From positions 34,721-98,720 of the forward strand of contig BPKO01000013.1 of NCBI GenBank assembly GCA_026005175.1: DNA of 64,000 nt. Direction: 5' to 3'. Below the pieces are notes generated by a model. The model was not told where the DNA came from. It ran no database searches and was given only the letters and a program-made list of their open reading frames with translations. The DNA is from Candidatus Tectimicrobiota bacterium. GTDB lineage: Bacteria; Tectomicrobia; Entotheonellia; Entotheonellales; Entotheonellaceae. Within the stretch, counting starts at the first letter, position 1, and every line of letters begins with the position of its first letter. Shown here in pieces: positions 9,251 through 20,084 of this stretch. The position numbers and the translations under genes are program-made.

Positions 9251-9907
9251 GTGACGCCCGGCAAGCACCCGCAGGCCCGCAGCGCCATCGCACGGCCGGC
9301 CCAGGAGGAGCCCCAGTGGCAGCGGCTGGCGCAGCTGCTGCACGACGGCCTGGGACAGCAGCTCACCGGCGTTGCCCTGCTGGCCAAGGCCCTGGAGCAG
9401 CGCCTGGCCGACCGCGCCCTGCCAGAAGCGGCGGCGGCCGCGCAGCTGGTGGCGATGGTCAACCAGGCCGTGGATCACGTGCGCCAGCTGTCGCAGTTCC
9501 TGGCGCTGGCCCCCCTGCAGCAAGGGGACTTGCCGGCGGCGTTGGCCGCCCTGGCCGCCAGCCTGCATGGCCTCTTCGGGATCAACTGCGCTGCACACAG
9601 CGTGCCAGGCATGCAGCCCGTGCCGGCAGAGGCGGCGCGGAGCCTGTACCGCCTTGCCCAGGAGGCCGCAGTGAGCCTTGCCGGCAGCAAGCAGGCATGC
9701 GGGGTGACCCTTGGCCTCGCGCCACACCGCGCCGGCCTGCGCCTCACCGTGGACGCCAGCGGGGAGGGGGCTCCCGCGGTGCTAAGCCGGCTGCGCCTGC
9801 GGGCGCGCTGCCTCGGTGCCCGCTTGACGGTGCGGCGGCGGCCGCACGGCCTGCGCTTGGTCTGCACCCTGCCCCTGCCAGGAGCACGCTCGGACCATGC
9901 CCGCTGA
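9251..9907 (+). CDS. Short NarX-type (HisKA_3) sensor kinase with degenerate ATPase
   Basis: GTG start with GGAGGGCAG upstream; 218 aa, no transmembrane segment. The H-box LLHDGLGQQLTG marks the HisKA_3 (NarX/DesK) dimerisation domain at about residues 20-90. The C-terminal half aligns with a HATPase fold, but the usual N-box asparagines (RLAQEAAVSLAGSKQA in their place) and the GxG lid are not visible. ATP binding is therefore doubtful, and the protein may act as a phosphotransfer partner or be inactive. It overlaps the LuxR-type regulator by 11 bp, a classical kinase/NarL pairing. Confidence 0.7.
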   Translation: MTPGKHPQARSAIARPAQEEPQWQRLAQLLHDGLGQQLTGVALLAKALEQRLADRALPEAAAAAQLVAMVNQAVDHVRQLSQFLALAPLQQGDLPAALAALAASLHGLFGINCAAHSVPGMQPVPAEAARSLYRLAQEAAVSLAGSKQACGVTLGLAPHRAGLRLTVDASGEGAPAVLSRLRLRARCLGARLTVRRRPHGLRLVCTLPLPGARSDHAR

Positions 9908-10571
9908 CGTGCCGCCGCAGCGCTTCCGTATCCTGGTGGTCGACGACCACCCCATTGTGCGCCGGGGGCTGGTGTGGCTCCTGGCGCGCGAGCCCGACCT
10001 GGAGGTGTGCGGCGAGGCCGAAGACGCGGCGCAGGCTCTGGCCGCCGTAGAGGCGCTGCGCCCTGATCTGGCCATCGTCGACATTGCCCTGCGCGCGAGC
10101 AGCGGCCTTGACCTCATCAAAACCCTGCACGCCCAGGTCCCGCAGCTGCCGGTGCTGGTGCTCTCCATCCACGACGAGACCCTCTACGCCGAGCGCGTGC
10201 TGCGCGCCGGCGGCCGCGGCTACGTGATGAAGCAAGAAGCCACCGAGACCCTGCTGCAGGCCGTGCGCCAGGTGCTGCGCGGGGAGCTCTACCTCAGCCC
10301 GCGCATGGCCTCGCGGCTGCTCGCGGCCTTTGTCCAGGGGCGCCCGGCCCCGGTGGTGTCGCCGCTGCAGCGGCTCAGCGACCGCGAGCTCGAAGTCTTT
10401 CGCCTCCTGGGACAGGGCTACAGCACGCGCCAGGTGGCCGCGGCGCTGCACGTGAGCGTCAAGACCGTAGAGACCCACCGCGCCCATCTCATGAAAAAGC
10501 TGCACTTGGCCAGCGCTGCCGAACTCCTCCGCTACGCCACCCAGTGGGTGAACCACCCCGAACGCGGCTAA
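9897..10571 (+). CDS. NarL/LuxR-family response regulator
   Basis: A 224-aa two-domain regulator: receiver (residues 5-125; DDHP, phospho-Asp 62 in AIVDIALR, Lys in YVMKQEA) and a C-terminal LuxR helix-turn-helix (about 158-215; LSDRELEVFRLLGQGYSTRQVA, SVKTVETHRAHLMKKL). Its start overlaps the HisKA_3 protein upstream, so the two are probably translationally coupled. Target genes are not evident. Confidence 0.92.
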   Translation: MPADVPPQRFRILVVDDHPIVRRGLVWLLAREPDLEVCGEAEDAAQALAAVEALRPDLAIVDIALRASSGLDLIKTLHAQVPQLPVLVLSIHDETLYAERVLRAGGRGYVMKQEATETLLQAVRQVLRGELYLSPRMASRLLAAFVQGRPAPVVSPLQRLSDRELEVFRLLGQGYSTRQVAAALHVSVKTVETHRAHLMKKLHLASAAELLRYATQWVNHPERG

Positions 10572-10595
10572 ATCTCCCCCTTGATTTGCACTCGC

Positions 10596-10614
10596 CCTCA
10601 GGGTTTCCCTGAGG
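10596..10614 (+). terminator. Hairpin after the luxR-type gene
   Basis: CCTCAGGG-TTT-CCCTGAGG, a perfect 8-bp stem with a 3-nt loop, 25 bp after the stop. No T run follows, so it is either a weak terminator or an mRNA-stabilising hairpin. Confidence 0.5.
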
Positions 10615-10721
10615 CCACAGTCAGGAAGCGGGGCATCAAGGCAAAAGCGGCGCCGCCCGATACGTATTGCAGCAAGGGGGAGTGAGCTGCCCCTGGCGGG
10701 AAGTGCGAGGAGAGGGGAGGC

Positions 10722-12685
<1,964 letters not shown>

Positions 12686-12689
<4 letters not shown>

Positions 12690-13906
12690 CGGCTGCCAGC
12701 GAACCGGTCAAAAAGCGTGTGCTCTTTGTCGACGACGAACCCAACGTGCTGCAGGCCCTGCGCCGCATGCTCCACACGATGCGTCAGGAGTGGGAAATGG
12801 CCTTTGCCAGCAGCGGCGAAGAGGCCCTGCGCCTGCTGGCCGAGCAGCCCTTTGACGTCATCGTCTCCGACATGCGCATGCCGGGCATGGACGGCGTGCA
12901 GCTGCTCACGCGGGTCATGGAGCAGTACCCCGGCATCGTGCGCATCGTCCTGTCGGGCCACTCCGACCGCGACATGATCCTGCGTTCGGTCAAGCCGGCG
13001 CACCAGTACCTGGCCAAGCCGTGCGATGCCGAGCGCCTCAAAGCCACCGTGGCTCGTGCCTGCGCTTTGCGCGAGCTGCTGGCGGATCAAGCGCTGCAGC
13101 GCCTGGTTTCCGGAGTCAAGACCTTGCCGAGTTTGCCGACATTATATACGGAGGTAATTGCTGCCATTCAGGCCCCCGATAGCTCCCTGGAGGAGGTGGG
13201 GCAAATCATCGAGCAGGACATGGCGATGTCGGCGAAGATCCTGCAGCTGGTGAACTCCGCGTTCTTTGGCCTGCGCCGCCACGTGGCCAGCCCCACGCAG
13301 GCCGTTTGTTTGTTGGGGCTCAATACGGTGCAGGCGCTGGTGCTCTCGGTGCAGATCTTTGCCCACTTTGACCAGGCAGTGCTGCGCCGCCTGGCACTGG
13401 ACACCCTCTGGCAGCACAGCCTGGCCACCAGCGTCTGCGCCAAGCAGATTGCCGCTGACCTCGCCAGCGACCGCACCACCGTCGATCACGCCTTCATGGC
13501 CGGCCTGCTGCACGACGTGGGCCAGCTCTTGCTGGCGGCTAACGTGCCCGAGGCTTACGGGCGTGCCCTGGCCCTGGCCCACGAGGCCTCTCTTCCCTTG
13601 TGGGAAGCCGAGCAGGCCGTCTTTGGCGCCACGCACGCCGAGGTGGGGGCATACTTGCTCGGGCTCTGGGGGCTGCCCGATGCCATTGTCGAAGCCGTGG
13701 CCTATCACCACCGCCCCGCAGCCTGCCTGCACCAGGCCTTCAGTCCCTTGGCGGCGGTGCACGTGGCCGACGCCCTGGTGCGGGAAGCCGAAGCCGGCGG
13801 CGGAGAAGACACCGGCCTCAATCCACAGTACGTGGCGGCGCTGGGCCTGGCCGAGCGCCTGGCCGAGTGGCGGGTACAGTGCCAGGGCGTGCCATCGCCT
13901 GCCTGA
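12686..13906 (+). CDS. Response regulator with HDOD output domain
   Basis: A 406-aa protein. Receiver (residues 8-125; VDDEPNVL, phospho-Asp 62 in VIVSDMRMPG, Lys in LAKPCD) plus HDOD domain (about 150-350; SAKILQLVNSAFFGLRRHVASPTQAVCLLG cut across its conserved core, then AGLLHDVGQ and YHHRP). HDOD proteins bind nucleotides or act as signalling scaffolds; catalysis is uncertain. GTG at 12686 is in frame, overlaps the kinase stop and starts just ahead of the receiver; earlier in-frame starts would run deep into the kinase gene. Confidence 0.88.
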
Positions 13907-13921
13907 CGCAGAGGAACGCCT

Positions 13922-14509
13922 ATGACCCACGCGGTGCTCCTTGTCGACGACGAACCGCACGTGCTGGCCGGCCTGCGCCGGGCGCTGCGGCGCGAGCCGC
14001 TCGAGCTTTTTTGCGCCACTTCTGCCGAAGAGGGGTTCGTCATCCTGCACGCCCGCCACATCGACGCCGTGGTCTCCGACCAGGACATGCCGGGCATGCC
14101 CGGCACCGTTTTCCTGGCCAAAGTGCGGCAGGAGTTTCCCGACACGGTGCGCTTCATGCTCACCGGCAAGGCCACCCTGGAAGTGGCGCTGCAGGCCATC
14201 AACGAAGGCGCCATCAGCCGCTTTTTTACCAAGCCCTGCGACCACGTTGAGCTGGCCATTGCCATGCGCCAGGCGCTGCAGCACCGCGACTTGCTGGTGG
14301 CGGCCAAGCGGCTGCTTGCCGGCGTGCGGCGCCAGTCGGCAGTGCTCGAGCAGCTCGAGCGCCAGTTCCCCGGGATTACCCGGGTGCGGCGCGACCCTTC
14401 CGGTGCCGTCCTCGCCGAAGCCCAGGACGTGCCCATCGAGGAGCTGCTGCAGCAGCTGCGCGCCGAGGCGAGCCGCCTCGAGGCCCGCCTGCGCCGCTTT
14501 GATCCCTAG
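13922..14509 (+). CDS. Response regulator, receiver plus short unknown tail
   Basis: A 195-aa protein: receiver at residues 3-125 (VDDEPHVL, phospho-Asp 53 in VVSDQDMPG, FTKPCD) and a charged helical tail of about 70 residues with no recognised output domain. It starts 15 bp after the HDOD regulator and shares its FTKPC/LTKPC-type alpha4-beta5 region with the neighbours, suggesting duplication within this island. Confidence 0.85.
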   Translation: MTHAVLLVDDEPHVLAGLRRALRREPLELFCATSAEEGFVILHARHIDAVVSDQDMPGMPGTVFLAKVRQEFPDTVRFMLTGKATLEVALQAINEGAISRFFTKPCDHVELAIAMRQALQHRDLLVAAKRLLAGVRRQSAVLEQLERQFPGITRVRRDPSGAVLAEAQDVPIEELLQQLRAEASRLEARLRRFDP

Positions 14510-14595
14510 CCCGGGTGAAGGCTTACCCCTCAAGAAGCCCGGGGGGCAAGGCGGACGCGGCGTAAGCGCTGCGCAAGCGCCCGGCAGAAGCAAGG

Positions 14596-15750
14596 ATGGC
14601 TATGAGCGACGCGATTCTCTTTGTCGACGACGACGTCAACGTCCTCGAGGCATACCGCCGCGTGCTGCGGCGGCACTTTGCCATCGAAACCGCCGCCGGC
14701 GGCGCCGCCGGTTTGGCGCTGCTGGAACAAAAAGGGCCTTTTGCCGTGGTGGTTTCGGACTTGCGCATGCCGGGCATGGATGGCGTGCAATTCCTCACCG
14801 CGGTGCGGCAGCGGGCGCCCGATACGGTGCGGGTGATGCTCACCGGCCAGGCAGACATCACCGCTGCGATTGCCGCCATCAACGAAGGCCACATTTTTCG
14901 CTTCCTCACCAAGCCCTGCCCTCCCGAGCTGCTGCTCAGGGCCCTTGAGGACGCCCTGGCCCAGTACCGCCTGGTAACGGCAGAGCGCACCCTGCTGGAG
15001 CAGACCCTGCACGGCAGCGTCAAGGTGCTCACCGACGTCCTGGCGCTGGTCAACCCGGCGGCGTTTGGCCAGTCGGCACGCCTCAAGCACTACGTGCGCC
15101 ACATCAGCGAGCGGCTGGGGCTGGCCGAGCGCTGGCAGTTCGAGCTCGCCGCCATGCTCTCCCACCTGGGCTGCGTTACCCTGCCGGCCGAGACGCTGGA
15201 AAAAGTCTACGCCGGGCAGCCGCTGAGCCCCGAAGAAGAGCGCATGTTTGCCGCCCACCCCGAAGTGGGCCACGACTTGCTGCGCCACATCCCGCGCCTG
15301 GAAGGGGTGGCCCAAATGATCGCCCGCCAGCGCGAGCCCTGCGGCGCCAACGGCGCCTGCCCGCCTCTCGAGGCGCTCGATCCGGTCACTCTCGGTGCCC
15401 GCCTGCTCAAGGTGGTGCTGGCGTTCGACCAGCTGGTGGCCCGCGGCGTGCCCCACCGGCGCGCCGTGGCCGAGCTGCGCCAGCACCCCGAGGCGTACCA
15501 CCCCGCGCTGGTCGAGGCGCTGGAGGACGTCGACGCCGCCGGCACCGCCATGGTACTGCGGCTGGTCACGGTGCGCGACCTCTTCCCGGGCATGGTCCTC
15601 GACGAAGACGTGCGCACCACCAGCGGCGTCCTCGTGCTGGCCAAAGGCCACGAGGTGACCCCGGCGCTGGTACAGCGGCTGCGCAGCTTCGCCCTCAAAG
15701 CCAAAATCGTCGAGCCCTTCCGCGTCCTCGTTCCCCGCCACGACGCCTGA
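14596..15750 (+). CDS. Response regulator with degenerate HD-type domain
   Basis: A 384-aa protein. Receiver at residues 5-125 (phospho-Asp 55 in VVSDLRMPG; LTKPCPPELL). The C-terminal part keeps HD-domain texture (LAAMLSHLGCVTLP, HPEVGHDLL) but lacks the paired histidines and the GYP motif of c-di-GMP phosphodiesterases, so hydrolysis is unlikely. A small C-terminal beta region (LFPGMVLDEDVRTTSGVLVLAKG) resembles the tail seen in many receiver-HD proteins. It is the last of three consecutive receiver genes after the PAS kinase. Confidence 0.82.
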   Translation: MAMSDAILFVDDDVNVLEAYRRVLRRHFAIETAAGGAAGLALLEQKGPFAVVVSDLRMPGMDGVQFLTAVRQRAPDTVRVMLTGQADITAAIAAINEGHIFRFLTKPCPPELLLRALEDALAQYRLVTAERTLLEQTLHGSVKVLTDVLALVNPAAFGQSARLKHYVRHISERLGLAERWQFELAAMLSHLGCVTLPAETLEKVYAGQPLSPEEERMFAAHPEVGHDLLRHIPRLEGVAQMIARQREPCGANGACPPLEALDPVTLGARLLKVVLAFDQLVARGVPHRRAVAELRQHPEAYHPALVEALEDVDAAGTAMVLRLVTVRDLFPGMVLDEDVRTTSGVLVLAKGHEVTPALVQRLRSFALKAKIVEPFRVLVPRHDA

Positions 15751-15818
15751 AAAGCGCCCTCTTGCCACCTGCTTTTGGCTGGCGTAGCTTTAGGCATGCA
15801 GAAGGGAGGAGCGCAGAG

Positions 15819-16466
15819 ATGGCAGCGGAGACCACCGAGCGCGACCCGGCAGCGGTGCGCGCGGCCGTGTCGGCCATGGCGCAGCAGGCCGTGGACATGC
15901 TGCGCTTGACCTGGGAGGGGTGGAAAAAGCAAGATGAAACCCTGCTTCAGGAAGCCGGACGCCTGGGGCGCGAGCTGCACCAGCAGGAAAAGCAGCTCAC
16001 GGCGCAGCTGCTGCAGCCAGGAAGCGACACCCCGGCCGAACTCACCCTCGTGCCCTTGCACCTCGAGCGCATCGGCGACAACGTCGAGCTGCTGGTGCGG
16101 GCCGTGCGCGGCGCCGTGCACGATGGCGTGCTCTTTACCGAGCGCGCGCGGCGCGAGCTGCACACCCTCTTCGAGAAGGCGTGCGAGCTCCTGGAGTGCG
16201 TGCGCGATGCCATCCGCACCGGCAACCGCGTGCTCATTCGCTACGTGCGCGACGAGGCGCAGCGCTACGAAGCGCTGGTCAACGCCTACGCCCTTTCCCA
16301 CCAGCAGCGCCTGGTGGAAGGCGTGTGTATGCCGCGTGCCTCGTCGATTTACGTGGCCCTGCTCGACGACTTCAAGAGCCTGGTGTGGCACGCCGGCCAG
16401 ATTGCCGACAAGCTGGCCGCGCCGGCCTCAGCGGCGGGCGCGCAGGGCGGCGAGGAGGGCGGGTAA
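15819..16466 (+). CDS. PhoU-like helical domain protein
   Basis: A 215-aa all-helical protein with two PhoU-like three-helix repeats; LHLERIGDNVELLVRAVR and LLDDFKSLVWHAGQIADKL are the recognisable segments. Family members tune phosphate uptake or Na/Pi cotransport, but no pst or nptA gene is adjacent. ATG at 15819 has GAAGGGAGGAG upstream; in-frame starts further upstream lack this. Its end overlaps the convergent ETF-alpha gene by 39 bp. Confidence 0.7.
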   Translation: MAAETTERDPAAVRAAVSAMAQQAVDMLRLTWEGWKKQDETLLQEAGRLGRELHQQEKQLTAQLLQPGSDTPAELTLVPLHLERIGDNVELLVRAVRGAVHDGVLFTERARRELHTLFEKACELLECVRDAIRTGNRVLIRYVRDEAQRYEALVNAYALSHQQRLVEGVCMPRASSIYVALLDDFKSLVWHAGQIADKLAAPASAAGAQGGEEGG

Positions 16467-17409
16467 GACCTCTTGCCAGTCGCCGACGATGCCGTAGCGG
16501 GCAACGCGGAAGATGTGGGCCTGCGGGTCTTTGTTGATGGCCACGATCACCCGCGCCCCGGCGCAGCCTGCCAGGTGCTGGCTGGCGCCGGAGATGCCCA
16601 CGGCGAGGTAAAGCTCCGGGGTGACGGTCTTGCCGGTGAGGCCGATCTGCCAGTGGCCGGGCACCCAGCCGGCGTCGACCGCCGCCCGCGAGGCCCCCAC
16701 GGCGCCGCCCAGGAGGCCGGCCAGCTCTTCCAGGAGGCGAAAGGGCTCCGGCCCGCCCAGCCCGCGGCCGCCGGCCACCACCACGCGCGCGTCTTCCAGC
16801 TTTACGCCCGGCGTGTCGTGGCGCACCACCTGCCGTACCGTCACCTGCGGGGTAACCGCGTCGAGGTCAACCTCAAAAGGCACCACTTCCCCCTGGCGGC
16901 TGGGGTCGGGGGGCAGGGGGGCATAGGCCTTGGGGCGCAGGGAAGCCATGTGCGGAAGGGTGGTGCTGCGCAGCCGCGCCAGCACGTTGCCGCCGTAAAC
17001 CGGGCGCTCGGCCAGAAGCGCCCCGTCGGCATCGAGGGCCACCGCCACGCAGTCGGGCAGCAGGCTGACGCCCAGGCGTGCCGCCAGGCGCGGGCCCAGC
17101 TCGCGGCCCAGCGCCGTGCGCGCCAGCAGCACGATGCGCGGGCTGAGCTGCGCGGCACAGCGCCTCGGCCGCTGCCAGCAGCAGCGCTACCTGCCCGCCG
17201 GCAAGCCGCGGGTGGGCCACCGTGTACACGCGGTCGGCGCCGCCATGCAGCGCCGCCGTGGCGGCCGCGCTCAGTTCTGTGCCCAGCAGCGCCGCCCCTA
17301 CCGCCTTGCCGGCAGCGGCCGCCAGCTGGCGCGCCGCGGCCAGCACCTCGGCAGTGGCGGCGCTCAGAGCGCCGTCTTCCACTTCCCCCAGCACCAAAAT
17401 GTCGCTCAT
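16428..17409 (-). CDS. etfA: Electron transfer flavoprotein alpha subunit (one frameshift)
   Basis: FAD-binding subunit of ETF, passing electrons from flavin dehydrogenases to the respiratory chain. The N-terminal part reads [19 protein letters not shown]; after the break the C-terminal FAD domain is clear ([54 protein letters not shown]). The frame breaks at a three-base G run (17140-17142): removing one base joins [10 protein letters not shown] to [12 protein letters not shown]. It follows etfB by 15 bp in a three-gene operon with the FAD dehydrogenase. Confidence 0.88.
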
Positions 17410-17424
17410 CGCGTCCCTTTCGTC

Positions 17425-18228
17425 CTAAAGAAGCCCTTCGGCGTGCAGCTTGTCGAGCAGCTGCTCGACGGCAGCGGCGGCGTCGTCGGCGGCAGAAATG
17501 AGTTCGCACTGCAGCTGGCGCTCGGGCCGCCACAGCGCCACCACCTCCACGCCAGGAGTGAGCTGCGCGGCGCTTAGTCCCAGGTCGGCCAGCGTCCACA
17601 CCGTGGGCCGCTTGCGGTTGGCAGCCATGATGTGGCGCATGGTGGGGTAGCGCGGCTGCCCCAGCTCGTTGCTCACCGTTACCAGCGCCGGCAGCGGCGC
17701 CTCGGCCACCTGGTAGCCGTCGGGCAGCAGCAGCTCGGCGCGCACGCTGCCGCCTGCCACCTCGACTTTCTGCGCCAGGGGCAAGCAGGGCAGGTGCAGC
17801 AGCTCGGCCAGGTAAAGCGGCACCTGGGCGTTGTCCCAGTCCGAGGCCTGGCGGCCGCAGAGGATGAGGTCAAACGGCTCCAGCTTGGCGAGGGCGGCTT
17901 GCAGCACGCGCGCCGTCACCAGGCTGTCGGGGCTGTTGGCCAGCGCCGGGTCCTGGCACAGCACCAGGCGGTCGGCGCCCATGGCCAGCGGCTTGCGCAT
18001 CACCGCAAGGTCAAACTGCGGGCCGGCGGCCAGCACGGTAACCGTGGCGCCGTGCTGGTCCTTGAGGCGCAAGGCGGCTTCCACGGCGTACTCGTCAAAG
18101 CCGTTGACCACCGGCGGGAAGGTGGGCGGCACCGTCACCTGCCGTGCCGCGGCGTCGATGTGAAAAGCCGCCGGCGGAATTTCCGGGTCGATCACCTGCT
18201 TGGCGGTCACCACGACGTGCAGTGCCAT
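17425..18228 (-). CDS. etfB: Electron transfer flavoprotein beta subunit
   Basis: A 267-aa partner of EtfA. Family features: N-terminal MALHVVVTAKQVIDPE, VNGFDEYAVEAALRLKD, GADRLVLCQD, and the AMP-binding region LCGRQASDWDNAQVP; the segment VTVSNELGQPRYPTMRHIMAAN is the beta-subunit recognition loop. ATG at 18228 lies 11 bp after the FAD dehydrogenase stop. The dehydrogenase is therefore the likely electron donor. Confidence 0.93.
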   Translation of the reverse strand: MALHVVVTAKQVIDPEIPPAAFHIDAAARQVTVPPTFPPVVNGFDEYAVEAALRLKDQHGATVTVLAAGPQFDLAVMRKPLAMGADRLVLCQDPALANSPDSLVTARVLQAALAKLEPFDLILCGRQASDWDNAQVPLYLAELLHLPCLPLAQKVEVAGGSVRAELLLPDGYQVAEAPLPALVTVSNELGQPRYPTMRHIMAANRKRPTVWTLADLGLSAAQLTPGVEVVALWRPERQLQCELISAADDAAAAVEQLLDKLHAEGLL

Positions 18229-18238
18229 GGTCCCGCCC

Positions 18239-19720
18239 TCAGTAGCCCAGGTCGGCAGCGGCACTGGCGCCGGCCAGGCGGCCAAACACCGCCCCTGCGG
18301 CCAACCCGGCGCCGCCGGGGTAGTTGTGGTAGAAGAGGCCGCCCACCAGCTCGCCAGCGGCGTAGAGCCCGGGAATGGGGTTGCCCTCGGTGTCGAGCAC
18401 CTGGGCGCGGCTGTTGATGCGCAGGCCGCCAAAGGTAAAGGTGATGCCGCAGGTAACGGGGTAGCCCACAAAGGGCGGGGTGTCGATGGGCAGCGCCCAG
18501 TTCGACTTGGGCGGGGTGATGCCCCGCGTGCCCTTGCCGTCGAGAATCGTGGGGTTGAACTCGCCTTCCTGCACCGCGGCGTTGAACTCCCGCACCGTCT
18601 GCAGCAGGCCCTCGCGGTTAATCCCCAGCTGCTCGGCCAGCGCCTCCAGGGTCTGGGCCTCCACGCGCGTGGCCTGCGGGATGCGGTACTCCTCGCGCAG
18701 CAAGTGCAGCACCTTGGCGTCGAAGATCTGCACCGCCACCCCCAGGGGCTGGCGCAGGATCTCGCGGCCGTACTTGGCGTAGGTGTAGTTGCGGAAGTCG
18801 GCCCCCTCGTCGAGAAAGCGCTTGCCCTCGAGGTTGACGACGATGCCAAAGGGGTAGGAGTGCTTCTGGTAGAGCTCGGTGAGGTTGCGGTCGCCGCTGG
18901 GCGGGGCGTTGATGTCCCAGGCCACGGCGTGGCAGCTGCTCCAGTGGCCGTAGGGCTGCGCCCCCACCTCCAGGGCCATGCGGATGCCGTCGCCGGTGTT
19001 GTAAGGAATGCCGCGCACTTTGGCCAGGTCCCAGCCCGGCCCCAGGTAGCGGGCGCGCATTTCGGCGTTGGCCTCAAAGCCGCCGCTGGCCAGGATGACG
19101 GCGCGCGCCGCCAGGTCTTCAAAGCCCTGCGGCCCCTGTGCCGTCACCCCCACGATGCGCCCCTGGCGGTCCTGCAGCAAGCGCACCCCTTTGGTGGCGT
19201 AGCGGATCTCCACCCCGAGGCGCTCGGCGGCTGCAAACTGCTGGTCCGAGAGCCCTTTGCCGGCACCCACCGCTTCCACCACCAGGCCGCCCCAGAAGTG
19301 GTACTTGCCGTCGCGCTTGAAGGCCTGGCGGCCAAAGGCGAGCACGAAGCGCACCCCGTGGCGGTGCAGCCACTCCAGGGTGTCAAAAGACTGCGACACC
19401 AGGATCTGCGCCAGCTCGGGGTCGGCCAGGCCCTCAGTGACGCGCATGAGGTCGTCGTAGTACTGGTCCTCGGTGTACTGGCCGACCTCCACCGTGGCCT
19501 CTTCCTCGGGGGTAAGGTCGGGAATGAGCCGCTTGAGGTCCGCGATCCCGTTGTAGGCACAGCGGATGATGCCGCCGGTAAAATACGTGTTGCCGCCGCG
19601 AAAGTAAGCCGGCGCCTTTTCCAGAGCCAGCACGCTGGCCCCGCGCTCGCGCGCGGCAATGGCCGCACACAGCGCCGCGTTGCCAGCGCCCACAATGATC
19701 ACGTCGTAGCCGTTGCTCAC
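18239..19720 (-). CDS. FAD-dependent dehydrogenase, tricarballylate dehydrogenase/fumarate reductase flavoprotein family
   Basis: A 493-aa flavoprotein with the N-terminal dinucleotide motif VIIVGAGNAALCAAI and the family C terminus GLYAAGELVGGLFYHNYPGGAGLAAGAVFG (seen in pieces GELVGGLFYHNYPG and GAGLAAG). It resembles TcuA-like FAD dehydrogenases. The substrate cannot be read from sequence; the etfBA genes immediately downstream indicate it is oxidised by ETF. GTG at 19720 is preferred because GAGGTG lies seven bases upstream and the next residues SNGYDVIIVGAG fit the family start; the longer frame has no ribosome-binding site. Confidence 0.82.
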   Translation of the reverse strand: MSNGYDVIIVGAGNAALCAAIAARERGASVLALEKAPAYFRGGNTYFTGGIIRCAYNGIADLKRLIPDLTPEEEATVEVGQYTEDQYYDDLMRVTEGLADPELAQILVSQSFDTLEWLHRHGVRFVLAFGRQAFKRDGKYHFWGGLVVEAVGAGKGLSDQQFAAAERLGVEIRYATKGVRLLQDRQGRIVGVTAQGPQGFEDLAARAVILASGGFEANAEMRARYLGPGWDLAKVRGIPYNTGDGIRMALEVGAQPYGHWSSCHAVAWDINAPPSGDRNLTELYQKHSYPFGIVVNLEGKRFLDEGADFRNYTYAKYGREILRQPLGVAVQIFDAKVLHLLREEYRIPQATRVEAQTLEALAEQLGINREGLLQTVREFNAAVQEGEFNPTILDGKGTRGITPPKSNWALPIDTPPFVGYPVTCGITFTFGGLRINSRAQVLDTEGNPIPGLYAAGELVGGLFYHNYPGGAGLAAGAVFGRLAGASAAADLGY

Positions 19721-20084
19721 GGTGCACCTCACGCTCAGAGAAACGCCACTCGCTTGCCGAATCCCCAAAAGTACAGCACAAACGCCCGCGTCGTGCAAGG
19801 GCCGCCTTGCCCGGGGCGGCCAGCTGCGCTAGGCTGGACACGCGGACCCCGGCCGGTGTCAAGCAAAAGTGCAAGAAAAACGAGGGCCTGGGGGGTTCCC
19901 CACCGCGGCTGTGGAAAAGCTGGGGAAAAGCGGCGCTAAGCGGCTGTTTTTGGAAAGTAAAAGGCCCTTTGCCCACGGCCGCCTCACCGCCCAAGCCCTT
20001 GAAAAACCGGAAATTATACGCCTGTGACGAGCGTGGCCGCCGGGCAGGGGAGTTTTCAACACCGTTGTGCACAGGAGGACGAGG
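19721..20084. other. Intergenic region between two divergent genes
   Basis: 364 bp without a gene, between the FAD-dehydrogenase operon (minus) and the deacetylase gene (plus). It is more AT-rich than its surroundings and holds purine-rich blocks near 19911-19935 (GTGGAAAAGC and GGGGAAAAGC). A closely similar block recurs near 26547-26575, upstream of another minus-strand gene. A TTATAC -10-like hexamer lies near 20016, without a matching -35. Confidence 0.5.
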
